The notes beneath the pieces are model-generated. The model did not search any database. It worked only from the letters and a program-made list of their open reading frames with translations, and was not told the origin of the DNA. The translations under genes and the position numbers were made by a program. 64,000 bases of DNA from Halocafeteria seosinensis (taxonomy: Eukaryota; Sar; Bigyra; Bicosoecida): contig LVLI01000194.1 in NCBI GenBank assembly GCA_001687465.1, positions 248,001-312,000 of the forward strand. Reading direction: 5' to 3'. Below are positions 22,452 through 32,763 of this stretch, piece after piece; position 1 is the first letter of the stretch; each line of letters begins with the position of its first letter.

Positions 22452-25400
22452 TTAGGACTGATCTAAGTTGTTCTTCGCGTATACTGCAATAGAATTCTCT
22501 GACTGCCCTTGTTCTTGCTCAAGGTTGTACGCCAGCGTCAATGTTTGCTGCACCCATGGCTGACCAATGCTTACGCCATGCTGCTTCATCAAGTCCTTTC
22601 CAAACACATCTGCTAGATCTCCCATCAAACCCGCTAGAGACATTACCAACTCATGAGATTGCCACTCTTGATTGTTGATCAGATCGTTGTAGCATCGTTT
22701 CATGAAATCTATGATTCCACCCTTTTGGTAGAGGTAGGGTTTGATTTCTTCGACTTCAACAGTGCGGACACTTCCAGTGTCGTCTTTGTACGCCATACAG
22801 ATAGACACATACGAATCTGAAAAAGCAGATGATCAGCAGGTAAGTACACCACCACGTCAACTTTCACTCACTCAGTATACTTACCGCACAGTTCCTTCCT
22901 TAAATTCAAAACGTATTCTTGCTCATCTTCGTCATCCTCTGGGAAGTCAACACCCTGTGCGGGGAATGAGCTGCTGCATTGAATGACGACCAAGGAGGCA
23001 CTAAACGTTGATACATACATTAAACAACAGTAACGTCTTCATAACGTAAGTGGCAAACTGATGAAACTGCACTCCAAGGGCGAGCGCTATGTCACCAATG
23101 GCTCCGAAAAGTGGTGGTTTGGCCGATTTATCTACATCAGCATCCTGTGTCGTCAAGGAGAGTAAACAGCACAAGTTTAACGCTAGTAACTCCAAAAAAC
23201 ACATTAATGGCACACTAACTTACGTGCAGAATTCTGAGCAATCTGTCAAGATACTCTGGAGCGTGACTTAGAATGTCAGGCCCCAATCCCCGGGCCATTT
23301 CACAAAGTAAATTGGCGGTGTGAATAACTAACTGATGATTATCGGAACGTTCAAGACACGCTATTGCGGACGTGTGCACGGTTTCGAAATAGGGCTTGAA
23401 ATCCCTTTCTAGAGCCCCAGCGACAGATCCCAGAGCCATCAACGCTTCTTCTTGACTTGTCGTGGAGTTGGAGTGCAGTACATTCAAAAAAAGTTGGACA
23501 GAGACATCGCCATTTGACATTGAGTTCCTTTTCGGGTAAGGTTGCTGTAAGATGGGAGCACCCAATGCAAGAACAAGACACTGAAGGACAGAGCACATCA
23601 CGATTTGTTGCCCCTCTAAACGTTGACGCTGGTCGGATACTATAGCCGACTCAGCCCTTAATTCTCCAATAGCTCGCTCAAGTTTCTCCAGGCATACGGG
23701 GAAGAGGTCCCGTAGAATGTGGTGCTCAGACGTCGGGGCCGTCTGGACTAGCATGGTAATCGTCTCAAAACAGGCACTTCTCAAATTGCTGTCCTCTGCG
23801 TCATCTCTCTCCGCCGCTTTGAATAACGCTTCCAAGAGATTACCATATGACCCGGAAAGCAAGTTTTGCTCTTTCGCACCACTCTCTTCACCTAGGTTCT
23901 CGGCCATGTTATGCAGGATCTGCAGCGAAACATACAGTAATAAAATGGGCCGCTCGACAAAAACTCTCTAAGGAGGATATGACATACATAACACCCGTTT
24001 AAAGCTACCTTCGGATCATCTTCTAACGTCGAATAAATACTGTGTAACGTTTGATGGAAGAAGGGTCCTGGTTGAGTGCTAGCTCCTGATTGAACTTCGC
24101 AAAGGTGCAAGAATGATTGCCAGTGACTGCTAACCATCATTCCCACTGCCCACGCGGATGTGTCTCTCACATAAACGTGTGGATCCTGCATTGTTCACAA
24201 AGCAACAATATACTATGCGGAGCTTAGTACGAAGCAAAGGGACAAAAAAACAAAAAAAAAATTGACTTACCCCGCGTTCACCATTCTCGTTACGTGCTAG
24301 TCTTTGCACAAGGGGTGGAAGTGCCTTTTGGACCACACTTGCCAAGCTTGATGAGTCTGGAGTTTCTAACAAACAGCCTAAAGCAAGAGTGGCTGCTTCT
24401 CGGTCTCTCCATTCTTGGTGCTGAAAGCCGTTTTCAATGTATTGTCCCATGTTCTGAAGAGCCTCCGCGCCATGGAGACGTGCAATCGTTTTCAGGAGCA
24501 CACCACCCATTGTAGCGACGTTAATTGTATCATCTTCTTGTTCTTCATCTTGTTTTTTTAGAATGAACTGTATCATCTGACAGAGATGAACCAAGGCCGC
24601 CTGTATGAAGCAACCTGAAGGTCCTTCAAGTTCTCCTTCAGCAATGTCAGCCTCAACCTGGACATCATAGCCAACGATATTCATTCTTTATGTGAAGCCC
24701 AATTAAGCTAGGACAGCGAGCCGATACTTACTTCAGCAATGCTGATCCAAAATTCGACTGCACTGGCAGCCACAGCCGGGTCGCTTTCGTTCTTTACAGT
24801 CGCTATTGTCGTGTGGAAGATCTTCTCCATGTAACTACCCATGAAATGGTAATATTGCTTTGCAGACAAGTTTAAGCAGGAATATGCCTGCAGCCGGACT
24901 TGCTGGTCACCATCTTCGGCGTTTCTCAGGAGCGAAGTCATAATGGCGTCTCTTTGCTTCTGGTCTTCGAAGTTCGGACCCGCAAAAAATAAGGCATGAT
25001 AAGCTGCCTGTGTCGCTGCCCTGAAAATATCTCGAACGCATCAACAATATTCTCCAGATACATCTTTAGGCACATTGCTTCACGACAACCTACCTTCTAA
25101 CACTAACATCTTCGCTATACATTCCCACCGACACAGTCACGTCAATAATTAACCTCGTGTGCTCCTCCTTAATCATGTCCAGATCCTGCACATACACACG
25201 AAACAAATCAGTGAACCGGACTCAAACAACAACTAGTGGATACAAAAATGACTTACCGCCTCATCACATATGTATCCTAGGCAGATAAGGCAGCCCGCTC
25301 GAGCGGTCGCTGAAATTTCCCCTTTGTCATTTCGGACTGCTGATACTAACTGAGGAATAACTTCGCCGAATTCCCCTGTTGGCAGTTCAACCAACGCAAT

Positions 25401-26190
25401 CTTGGCCAGTGCCTGTTTAGAGGAGATGGTAACATTATCCATAAAACAAGAAACAGTCAACATCAGTATCGGGAAACCGAGCCTACCTGAGCCACCGCTC
25501 GCGAAACAGCGGCATCCTGTTGAGCCAAGGTATTCAGTAACTGCAAAAGGAATCGTTGTGAAGAACAAGTGAATATCGATCAATTCAAAGCTGACGTTGA
25601 CACGGGATTGGCTTACATTCATTTTGACTTGCCCTTTAGTCTCATGGTCAATCTGCTTCCAGCGGTCCTGCTTCTTCCGAAGCTCAGTATTTCTGGATGA
25701 ATGGAGAGCATTCTTGAGCTGCAACGCAGCCAGCTGTCGGACTGCTGATGGGATTTGTTCGCCACCGCATACTATTGTGCTCAAAGTCTGGAAGAATTGA
25801 ACCTGTAAGGATAATTAGACTCCCATTTGAATTCCACTCTGGAGATAAATATCTTGTGAAATTCGAGTCTTACGGGATACTGCTGCTCGGCCTGTTGCAG
25901 AGTCTGCTCGCCGCTTGTACGCTGCTGGTGGTCTGAACACAGCAAACATACATATAAACACGGTCAAGTCACTTGAATACCATCGAAACAGGACTTGTCC
26001 TTTCGCCCCTATGGAAGGGGAAGAAAAACTACAAAAAGCACGGCGTGGGGGGCTTCCCTTTGCCCACCCCTTCGCGGATTAACCAGGGATACGTCCGACG
26101 TTTTTATAGCTTGAGAGAGTCTGAAGTCGCGACCAACAAAGTCATACCTGGTGAGAGAGCTTGCTGAAGCGCTTGCTCGATAGACGCCAT
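22452..26190 (-). CDS. KPNB1: Importin beta-1 (karyopherin beta-1)
   Basis: Thirteen exons (26190-26148, 25932-25874, 25802-25617, 25540-25487, 25412-25257, 25185-25094, 25020-24732, 24657-24271, 24185-24009, 23919-23224, 23144-23019, 22954-22885, 22816-22452) keep phase throughout and give 899 residues, against 876 in human. HEAT-repeat landmarks include MASIEQALQQALSP, VRQLAALQLKNAL, EWRDREAATLALGCLLE, VRDTSAWAVG, EEALMALGSVAGALERDF and FGAIGDIALALG. The C-terminus reads GLMGDLADVFGKDLM, as in importin beta. The protein carries importin-alpha/cargo complexes through the nuclear pore and releases them on RanGTP. Exon 12 skips two earlier AG sites that would create a stop. It diverges from DDRGK1 across about 490 bp. 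Confidence 0.95.
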
Positions 26191-26684
26191 TGTATCCTGC
26201 ACGAACGTCGTTATATCGATACCACGGAGAAATCGAGCGCCAAACTTCTTTAGTTGATGGCAACAATTCCTTTTCCGTGCCGACAACCACCACCTGTATC
26301 GGCGGCCACCTCCCCTTGTTCGTTGGAGCTATCAATAGTGTTCCAAGCAGCCCTGTGGCACCAGGTGCACAAAGCTACGGCTCAATTTTGGTGTCCTGCA
26401 TACGCCACTTTTCGGATCTCAAGACCAACTAAAGATTGTCATTTGGGAAGAAGTTGAAGTTGGCCGATGGCCATGCCGAGTCCATTTCGCCCATTTACTA
26501 CAAGAATCAATGGTTTCTCCTACCTGAAATAGAGACGGAACAAGGAAACGAGAGTGGGCTGTTAGTGCGTGAGGGTGAGAAGACGATGATATCCATCCAA
26601 ATCTCGGCGGAAAGTGCTCCTTTGGGAAGCAACCATAACCTCTTACTTATTATTCCACGTGCGTATTATATAGCATGTATATCT
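26191..26684. promoter_or_regulatory. Divergent region, importin beta-1 and DDRGK1
   Basis: 494 bp between divergent starts. A frame in register with DDRGK1 extends upstream to 26436, but its translation lacks similarity to anything I know and precedes the membrane anchor that normally begins DDRGK1. I therefore treat it as 5' leader. Confidence 0.35.
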
Positions 26685-27419
26685 ATGGCTCAAGATAACT
26701 TTTCATATGTTTCCTCAGTTGTTGGCCTGGCGCTGATATTGGGCTTCTTGATATGGCTCGTGAGATCAGCTTCACAAGGCAAGGCGCCCGTCGGAAGAAT
26801 CCATGAGGAGGAAGAGGCAGCTCCGGCTGTCGAAGCCGAACGAATGGGTCCACACGGGAAGAATACGCGCCAACAAGCCGTGGAAGGAGAGCAGCCGACT
26901 CGAGCGCGTCGGCGGCGCAAACAACTTCGAGGCAGACAACGTGTCGAGAGCGAAGAACTTCCTGATACTTCCGAAGATGATAAGACCGAAATAGAACAAC
27001 ACAAAGAGGACGATAAAGAGACTGAACTTAGTGAAGAGCAGAAGCAGAAGGAAAGAGAACTAGAGCAGTGGGCTGCCAAAATAATGGTGAGTGGTGAAGG
27101 CGTCCAAACGCGTACGCCTGCAGAAGAGGAGGAGTTGGATGACCGCATACGAGCGGACTTGGAGCAACGCAAAATTGTCGATCTTGCCCAGTGTGCGGCG
27201 GATCACTCTATTAACGTTCATGATTGCATAAAAAGGATAGAAAGGATAAAATCACGGGGGATGATTCAAGGGCTGTTCGATGATCGTGGTCGTTTCATGC
27301 TGGTCACAGAACAGGAAATGGAAAGTGTAGCAACGTATATTAAAGAAGAAGGGAGAGTATCGACAAAATCGTTGGTAAACAAAAGCAATGAATTAGTGGA
27401 TGCGAACCGACCGGGGTGA
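26685..27419 (+). CDS. DDRGK1: DDRGK domain-containing protein 1 (UFBP1), UFMylation adaptor
   Basis: From Met at 26685 the single exon encodes 244 residues. They comprise an N-terminal hydrophobic helix (VVGLALILGFLIWLV) that anchors in the ER membrane, a basic linker, a long charged helix (EEQKQKERELEQWAAKIMV) and a C-terminal winged-helix PCI-like domain with the family signature GLFDDRGRF followed by EEGRVSTKSLV. DDRGK1 bridges UFL1 (UFM1 E3 ligase) to the ER, where it directs UFM1 onto ribosomes and ER proteins. The frame runs upstream to Met at 26436, but relatives begin just before the helix, so 26685 was chosen. The stop is 12 bp from the stop of the convergent neighbour. Human DDRGK1 has 314 residues. 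Confidence 0.9.
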   Translation: MAQDNFSYVSSVVGLALILGFLIWLVRSASQGKAPVGRIHEEEEAAPAVEAERMGPHGKNTRQQAVEGEQPTRARRRRKQLRGRQRVESEELPDTSEDDKTEIEQHKEDDKETELSEEQKQKERELEQWAAKIMVSGEGVQTRTPAEEEELDDRIRADLEQRKIVDLAQCAADHSINVHDCIKRIERIKSRGMIQGLFDDRGRFMLVTEQEMESVATYIKEEGRVSTKSLVNKSNELVDANRPG

Positions 27420-27431
27420 CTCATGATTTTG

Positions 27432-30400
27432 TTATCTTTCCGCTCGCCTCTGCTGCTTTGTTCTGCCATCGGAGTGTTCGATGCTGAGTCTGGTTGTAGC
27501 GGACCAAAGACTACGAGTTAACTCCTCCCATGACGGTGGCAAAGAATGTGCCAGCAGCTCTCGCTGAAATCGTTGAGACAGTGCTCTTAATGCTACTTGT
27601 TTCTCTCTAATGTTTGTTGCTGCGGGCCTCAGCAGAACCGCAGGAGCCGAGTAATGTATCCCGAATCCAGCAGAGGACGGTTCGTTTGCAAACACAGTTA
27701 AAGCGTCTCGAGAGTCAGTATCGTACGCAGGTTTTGATGCAGATATACTTCGGCACTGCAATAAGATGGTACGTGAGTCTCTTGGTCTACTCCTTCTTAA
27801 GCGCTGCAATGATACAGTGCGTCGGTCGATCTCTCCTTGTGCGATTCTAAAAACGGTGGTACTGAGCGTATCGTATCCGGCGACGGTATGTGGGCTTAAG
27901 TCGTTCAGAGTATGGGGATTCATCGGGATATCCCTCGTCATGTACTCCGGCATGTTCAACTCTCTCAGAGGAGCCTCGTTAATGTCATGGACTAACCTCA
28001 TGTCTATGCTAAAGTTGCTCACCCCTTCGAGTCCCGCTCGAGTTAGATCTGTCATATACTTGTCAAGGTGTGCTGGCTGACCCATATAGGAAAATTTTGC
28101 AACTTCTGTAGTAAGCTCCCTTGCTCTTCCTTGTGTAGCCCCACTCTGGGTTATCCGGCTTTTATGCACTCGGCTTACTTGAAACAATTGGCCGACGAGA
28201 TGAGGCGGGAAAAGAAAGCTTAGAACCTTATACAATGGATAAGTATCTATGAGTTCTTCCTCAAACCGGGAAAGCTCCTTCAAGAAGAGTCGATACTGTC
28301 CTTCGTCCTGAAGAAAATAGCTCGTGGGAATGCGGTAAACTCGAACACCACCTGCTGACAGAGTGGAGCCAGAGATCGGGTTGGCCTGCTCCAGTTCCTC
28401 CAGCTTTTGGGGCGTATTGATAACTTTAGGAGGGCCTCCGGCCACAATTTCAAACAAATGAGTCCCTGTTGACAGTGCGTACTGAAGCCCGTACGCGGCA
28501 CCGGGGTATACCCTTCCCATGTATGCATCGCAATTAAGCCTGGTCTTCAGATTTCCTGCTGAGTATCGCTCTTCTTCCCAAAGTACCATTGTGCTGTCTT
28601 GGAACTGCTCGGAGAGATGTCCAACACTGTCATGAGCATTCCGGTTAGCTGCTTCTATTTGGGTGGACTGTTTGAGAGCCTCCTCTGAGATGGTGGAATA
28701 TTCGCTAGTATCGGATGTAGCGGAATGTGCCTCTTGTGATTGTTCTTGTAATGTTGAAGTCACCCTGGATTGGATGTGGGAGCAACCACTTGGTTGTCGG
28801 TTTTCTCCACAGAAGTGCAGTCTGTGATAGAGCTCCATAGTGCCGGACACCACAATGAGTACTTCATTCGTTGGAGATCCCTGTTTTTCAATTAACGCGT
28901 GCGGCTCGTATTCCGTTGGTAGACATGCTGCGCCAATCTTTAGTAGCTTTCCTCGCTCCATCCCATGAAAAATGGGGACTCTAGATAACAGGTTTGCCCT
29001 ATGACTAACTACGCTTTGGGCGATGAGCTTCAGCTCCGATAAAAACGTTGGTACATCAAGCCGAAGACTGGCTGGCTCTATATTCGCTTCAGGGACTGAA
29101 GCAACACTCGCCCAGCAAAATGGAGTGCTTATATCGTGCATATACTGGTTCTCGAGATGCAATTTGCGGTTCTCTGGGCAGTAAGTTCCTGCGTAGTGAA
29201 TGTTTCCGCACTTCAAGAATGGATCGGTTTTCTTTTCACCGGAAAATGCTCCCCATATGTGTCCTTTGCAGAAACGGGTTGAAGAATCGTTAAGAGTCAC
29301 GTTGACGCATCCGCTCAGCATGAGTATGCAAGTTTGCTGGAGGTTAACCCTCTCGTCTAATGTAGGTTCGCATCTGTCCTTCATTCCCCCTGGATTGAAA
29401 ACAACGGCACTTGCCGCCTTCGTCAGAACCCTCAACTGGGAATTGGTAAGAGCAAATGCCGATACTAAGGGAATGGTCTGTAAGATCCCAGCGATGAGCC
29501 CAATTTGGTTGTCGGATCGCATTCGAGAAGGCTTTTGCAGAGCCTTCCAAAGCAATTCTTGTCCAGAAGATGAATATTCGCGAACTAAATGAGAGCTTGG
29601 TGATTGGCAAACTGTTGGCAACAGACTCCCCATTGAATCAAACCGGTCGATCCCGATGTCGCTGTTGTCATCTCGAACTATAGGAATATGGTCAGTAGCC
29701 GGTGGGGGTTCTTGGTCTAATTCTGTTGCTTCAGGGGCAGTCGATGGCCTTCTTGCGTCTGTTTTGAGGTTCACCACTTGGTGGCTTGAGGCATACGAAT
29801 GGAAATCTTCTCTCCTATCTAGCCAAATGGGAAACGTGCTCAGCTGAAACGCCGCTCGCAACGACACGGGCTTACTAAGTAGCCTTACCTCTTCGTTGAT
29901 ACGAGCCAGTTGGTCTTTTCTAGACTTATCGAAGTCAATCTCGCATTTCGCTGATACGGGTTGACTAATGAAATTGGACGATAAATCAAGGATGCTTCTT
30001 TTGCTCATTGATCTATCCAACAGCTGGCTACGATGTCTAGCCAGTTTTGACTTCAAACTCTGTACTGCTTCCTGTTTCCATCGATGTACAACGGCATCCA
30101 TGCCGGCGCTGCCCGCACTTGAGGCCCTTCGGAGACTTGATTTTCTAGTCATCTTGTGGGCAGTCTCTTGTGCCCGTCGCTTCTGGAGGAATGCCTCACT
30201 TTCCACGAATTTAACACTGTACATGTCCCGTGGTGGTGTCAAGAGTGCCATTATCTCAAGTTGCTCCTTTAGTCGTTGAGAGACCCTGGTATGTGTATAT
30301 TCTGCCACCTCCTCCGTATTCTCTTTGTCTAAGGCCCTAAGTGTTGCAGCCCGTGCTTTCACAGCTGCACGGATGCTGTAACTCTTTCGTTTTCCGTATC

Positions 30401-31832
30401 CCGTCAGGTACTTCCTGAGGGAATTAGGTATAATTGTAAGACTTTCTTGGTCTGCTTCGGAATTCTGAAGGAGAGGTATATCATAGGAACTATGTGGATG
30501 TGCTTGTTGCTCTTTATCATTGTCCATCACCTGATTAATTGCAAACGGATCCTCGCCAACGCTTTCAATATCTTCGCTGGAAATCGAGGAGGAATCTCGT
30601 TCCGAATCGTCTTCTGCAAAAGACGATACTGTAGCAGCTGCCAACAGTGCTCTCTTGAACGATTTACTTCTGTTTAGAGCTTGCCGTGACAGGCGAAATG
30701 AAGAAGACTTGCTTGGCACTATTCCAGAGCGTCTTTTGGCGGAAGGCTGATACTGCTCAATCACAAGTTTTGCATACTGATCTTTCACTCGAGCGGGAAT
30801 TCTGGAGCTGTCTTCGTCTTTCAATTCTTGTGGAAGCAGAGCTGGTCGCCCAAGTCGTGGAAGCGAGATAGGGTCAATATCAGTACCCTCGTGGTGAACG
30901 GCTACTGAGGCTTCGCCAAGGCTATAAAGTCTTTCATAAACATTCGATACATCTGGCGTCGTACCCATTTCATCTCGTATTTGTTGCGTCATTGATTGTT
31001 CAGTCCGAAGTCGTTTTGCCTTTAGGTGTTTCAGACGGCGAACTAGTTCTCTCCATTTGTCTCGGATCACGTACTCATACAGCAAGTTAAATCCTGTATC
31101 TGATATGCTCTTTCGTTTCCTTCGCCTTGCTGTCGGCGCACTGCGTGGTCTCAATACTTCTTCGTTTGCTGTTATGTTGTAGGGGTCCCTGAAGAGTGCT
31201 GGGTCGTTTGAGTATACCAAGTGAAATAGCGTTTTCATATGAATTGACGATATCTCGTTCATATCTCCTAAAGCTAAAAATCCAAGATCGGTCCCTTGAG
31301 TTGGGTCTGCTCCGTTGCTCCCACATTGCTCTTCAGCTAGCCGTAGTTTGAGGTCATTCATTTCAGGTAACGGAGAGTTGCTGGGTAAAGGTCCAAGTGG
31401 CCGTGTTTTGGAACCCTCCTCACCTTCAGTGATGGCAACCTCCTTCGGGGATGTTGGGCGATTTATGCGAATAGGAGATAGAATAGGCTTCATTTTGGGC
31501 TCTCTCTTCTCGGACTCGGATTGTGTAAGGGCTCGTTGGCGTCGAAATTTTTTCACATACGAATTTGTTTTACTTTTGCTGCCGGCGCTTTGCTGCAGTC
31601 TTCTAGTTCTAGACGATCCCTTTGCCAGAGTACTCTGGGCCTTACAAGATATAGACATGGGGCTTTCCAACGTACGTCTAGAGGTATGGCGCCGACGAAT
31701 CGGGCTCAACAGAATGTGGCCACTGGCATCCGATTGCAGTTCTCGCCTGTCAGTTAATTTCGGAAGTACCGACATCGTCCTAATTTTCCTTCCTATAAAA
31801 AGCCAAATCGACAACACTGGGGCATCTACCAC
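27432..31832 (-). CDS. Large protein with two cyclic-nucleotide-binding-like domains
   Basis: A single uninterrupted frame of 1466 codons, the longest in the window; Met20 (31775, MSVLPKLTDRRELQ) is an alternative start. The first 750 residues are basic, Ser-rich and largely disordered, with a helical stretch. At residues about 780-930 a degenerate cNMP-binding fold can be seen (IPLVSAFALTNSQLRVLTKA, then ILMLSGCVNVTLND). A clearer one lies at about 945-1110 (LLSRVPIFHGMERGKLLKIG, then EVLIVVSGTMELYHR), interrupted by a Ser/Gln-rich insert. Neither shows an intact phosphate-binding cassette (FGE..L...RxA), so cAMP/cGMP binding is doubtful. Similar architectures occur in uncharacterised protist and ciliary proteins. 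It could be a scaffold. A 4.4-kb intronless gene is unusual in this intron-rich window. Confidence 0.75.
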   Translation of the reverse strand: MVDAPVLSIWLFIGRKIRTMSVLPKLTDRRELQSDASGHILLSPIRRRHTSRRTLESPMSISCKAQSTLAKGSSRTRRLQQSAGSKSKTNSYVKKFRRQRALTQSESEKREPKMKPILSPIRINRPTSPKEVAITEGEEGSKTRPLGPLPSNSPLPEMNDLKLRLAEEQCGSNGADPTQGTDLGFLALGDMNEISSIHMKTLFHLVYSNDPALFRDPYNITANEEVLRPRSAPTARRRKRKSISDTGFNLLYEYVIRDKWRELVRRLKHLKAKRLRTEQSMTQQIRDEMGTTPDVSNVYERLYSLGEASVAVHHEGTDIDPISLPRLGRPALLPQELKDEDSSRIPARVKDQYAKLVIEQYQPSAKRRSGIVPSKSSSFRLSRQALNRSKSFKRALLAAATVSSFAEDDSERDSSSISSEDIESVGEDPFAINQVMDNDKEQQAHPHSSYDIPLLQNSEADQESLTIIPNSLRKYLTGYGKRKSYSIRAAVKARAATLRALDKENTEEVAEYTHTRVSQRLKEQLEIMALLTPPRDMYSVKFVESEAFLQKRRAQETAHKMTRKSSLRRASSAGSAGMDAVVHRWKQEAVQSLKSKLARHRSQLLDRSMSKRSILDLSSNFISQPVSAKCEIDFDKSRKDQLARINEEVRLLSKPVSLRAAFQLSTFPIWLDRREDFHSYASSHQVVNLKTDARRPSTAPEATELDQEPPPATDHIPIVRDDNSDIGIDRFDSMGSLLPTVCQSPSSHLVREYSSSGQELLWKALQKPSRMRSDNQIGLIAGILQTIPLVSAFALTNSQLRVLTKAASAVVFNPGGMKDRCEPTLDERVNLQQTCILMLSGCVNVTLNDSSTRFCKGHIWGAFSGEKKTDPFLKCGNIHYAGTYCPENRKLHLENQYMHDISTPFCWASVASVPEANIEPASLRLDVPTFLSELKLIAQSVVSHRANLLSRVPIFHGMERGKLLKIGAACLPTEYEPHALIEKQGSPTNEVLIVVSGTMELYHRLHFCGENRQPSGCSHIQSRVTSTLQEQSQEAHSATSDTSEYSTISEEALKQSTQIEAANRNAHDSVGHLSEQFQDSTMVLWEEERYSAGNLKTRLNCDAYMGRVYPGAAYGLQYALSTGTHLFEIVAGGPPKVINTPQKLEELEQANPISGSTLSAGGVRVYRIPTSYFLQDEGQYRLFLKELSRFEEELIDTYPLYKVLSFLFPPHLVGQLFQVSRVHKSRITQSGATQGRARELTTEVAKFSYMGQPAHLDKYMTDLTRAGLEGVSNFSIDMRLVHDINEAPLRELNMPEYMTRDIPMNPHTLNDLSPHTVAGYDTLSTTVFRIAQGEIDRRTVSLQRLRRSRPRDSRTILLQCRSISASKPAYDTDSRDALTVFANEPSSAGFGIHYSAPAVLLRPAATNIREKQVALRALSQRFQRELLAHSLPPSWEELTRSLWSATTRLSIEHSDGRTKQQRRAER

Positions 31833-32763
31833 CCTGGGTAGCTGATTATCAGCTGTTTACAAAACATTCTTGACGTTGAAACTAATACAGTGGTAACGCC
31901 GAACTACTCGGTATTGATTCTACCCTGCCAGGTAACCCTGGAGTATAATTTACAGTGTAAAGCTCTACCGAAATTGATTGGGTACCCATGCATCAGCCGT
32001 AGAAAGTTTTACTGTCATAATTATCCGAAAGCTCCTCAATATGCAAGAGCGTGTAGTCGGCAGAAGCAGGCGGCCCAGCCGGAAGCGATAAGGACATCGA
32101 AACGATCAGCAAATACCGTATCTATGAGGATTCTCGCAACGACTTGACACAGGCTGACAGTCAGTTGCCATAGGCTCTTTCGGGGCAATCTCTTATGGTG
32201 GCGAAGATCAGGCGATTTTGGACCATCGCAGTACCGCCCTTTTCGTTCGTCAATAGACCCATGTGCGGCGTTTCATTTAGTTGCGACTTACGCTAGTAAT
32301 CAAAAGAATGAGCCTAGACAACAGTACGAGGATGCCTTCATTGGTACGTGATGAGGGCCTAATGAAACCTCTAGAATTGCAAGCTCCCAACAAGATGCGT
32401 TGCAAATTAATCACACGTTCACTGAAGTCTGTTAAAGGCAAACTCAATACATGTAAAATTAATTCGATCATAGTTGTTCTGAATTTTATAGGCTATGGAT
32501 AGAAAAGGATTCAACCTTATCTATTGGCATCCATCCTCGGAAGCACGTCACTGTACTTGGCGATCGTGTAACCTTACCGGAAGTTACATATTTCGTGTGC
32601 TGCAGTACTATGGCATAGCCATTCTCGCTAAAAAACTACAGAACAGTCCCTAAATTTAATGCGGTACCCTCTCTCTTTTGGTTCTTGTCAAATATTGATC
32701 TCTCTCCCAAGCAAAGCCGGTGCACAACGTACTCGTATCACGATTTCTATCCCCCGGGAAGCT
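31833..32763. other. 931-bp interval without recognisable gene
   Basis: Lies between the start of the cNMP-domain gene and the end of the EGF gene, both on the minus strand. Short frames only; no domain, splice chain, tRNA or repeat recognised. It should contain the promoter of the cNMP-domain gene. Confidence 0.3.

Noticed and set aside
26436-26684. N-terminal extension of DDRGK1 in the same frame
   Set aside because: Relatives start right before the membrane helix; the extension has no recognisable features and lies in the divergent promoter.
31833-32763. Possible small gene from short frames at 32281-32502
   Set aside because: No domain, no upstream or downstream exon chain and low-complexity translation.
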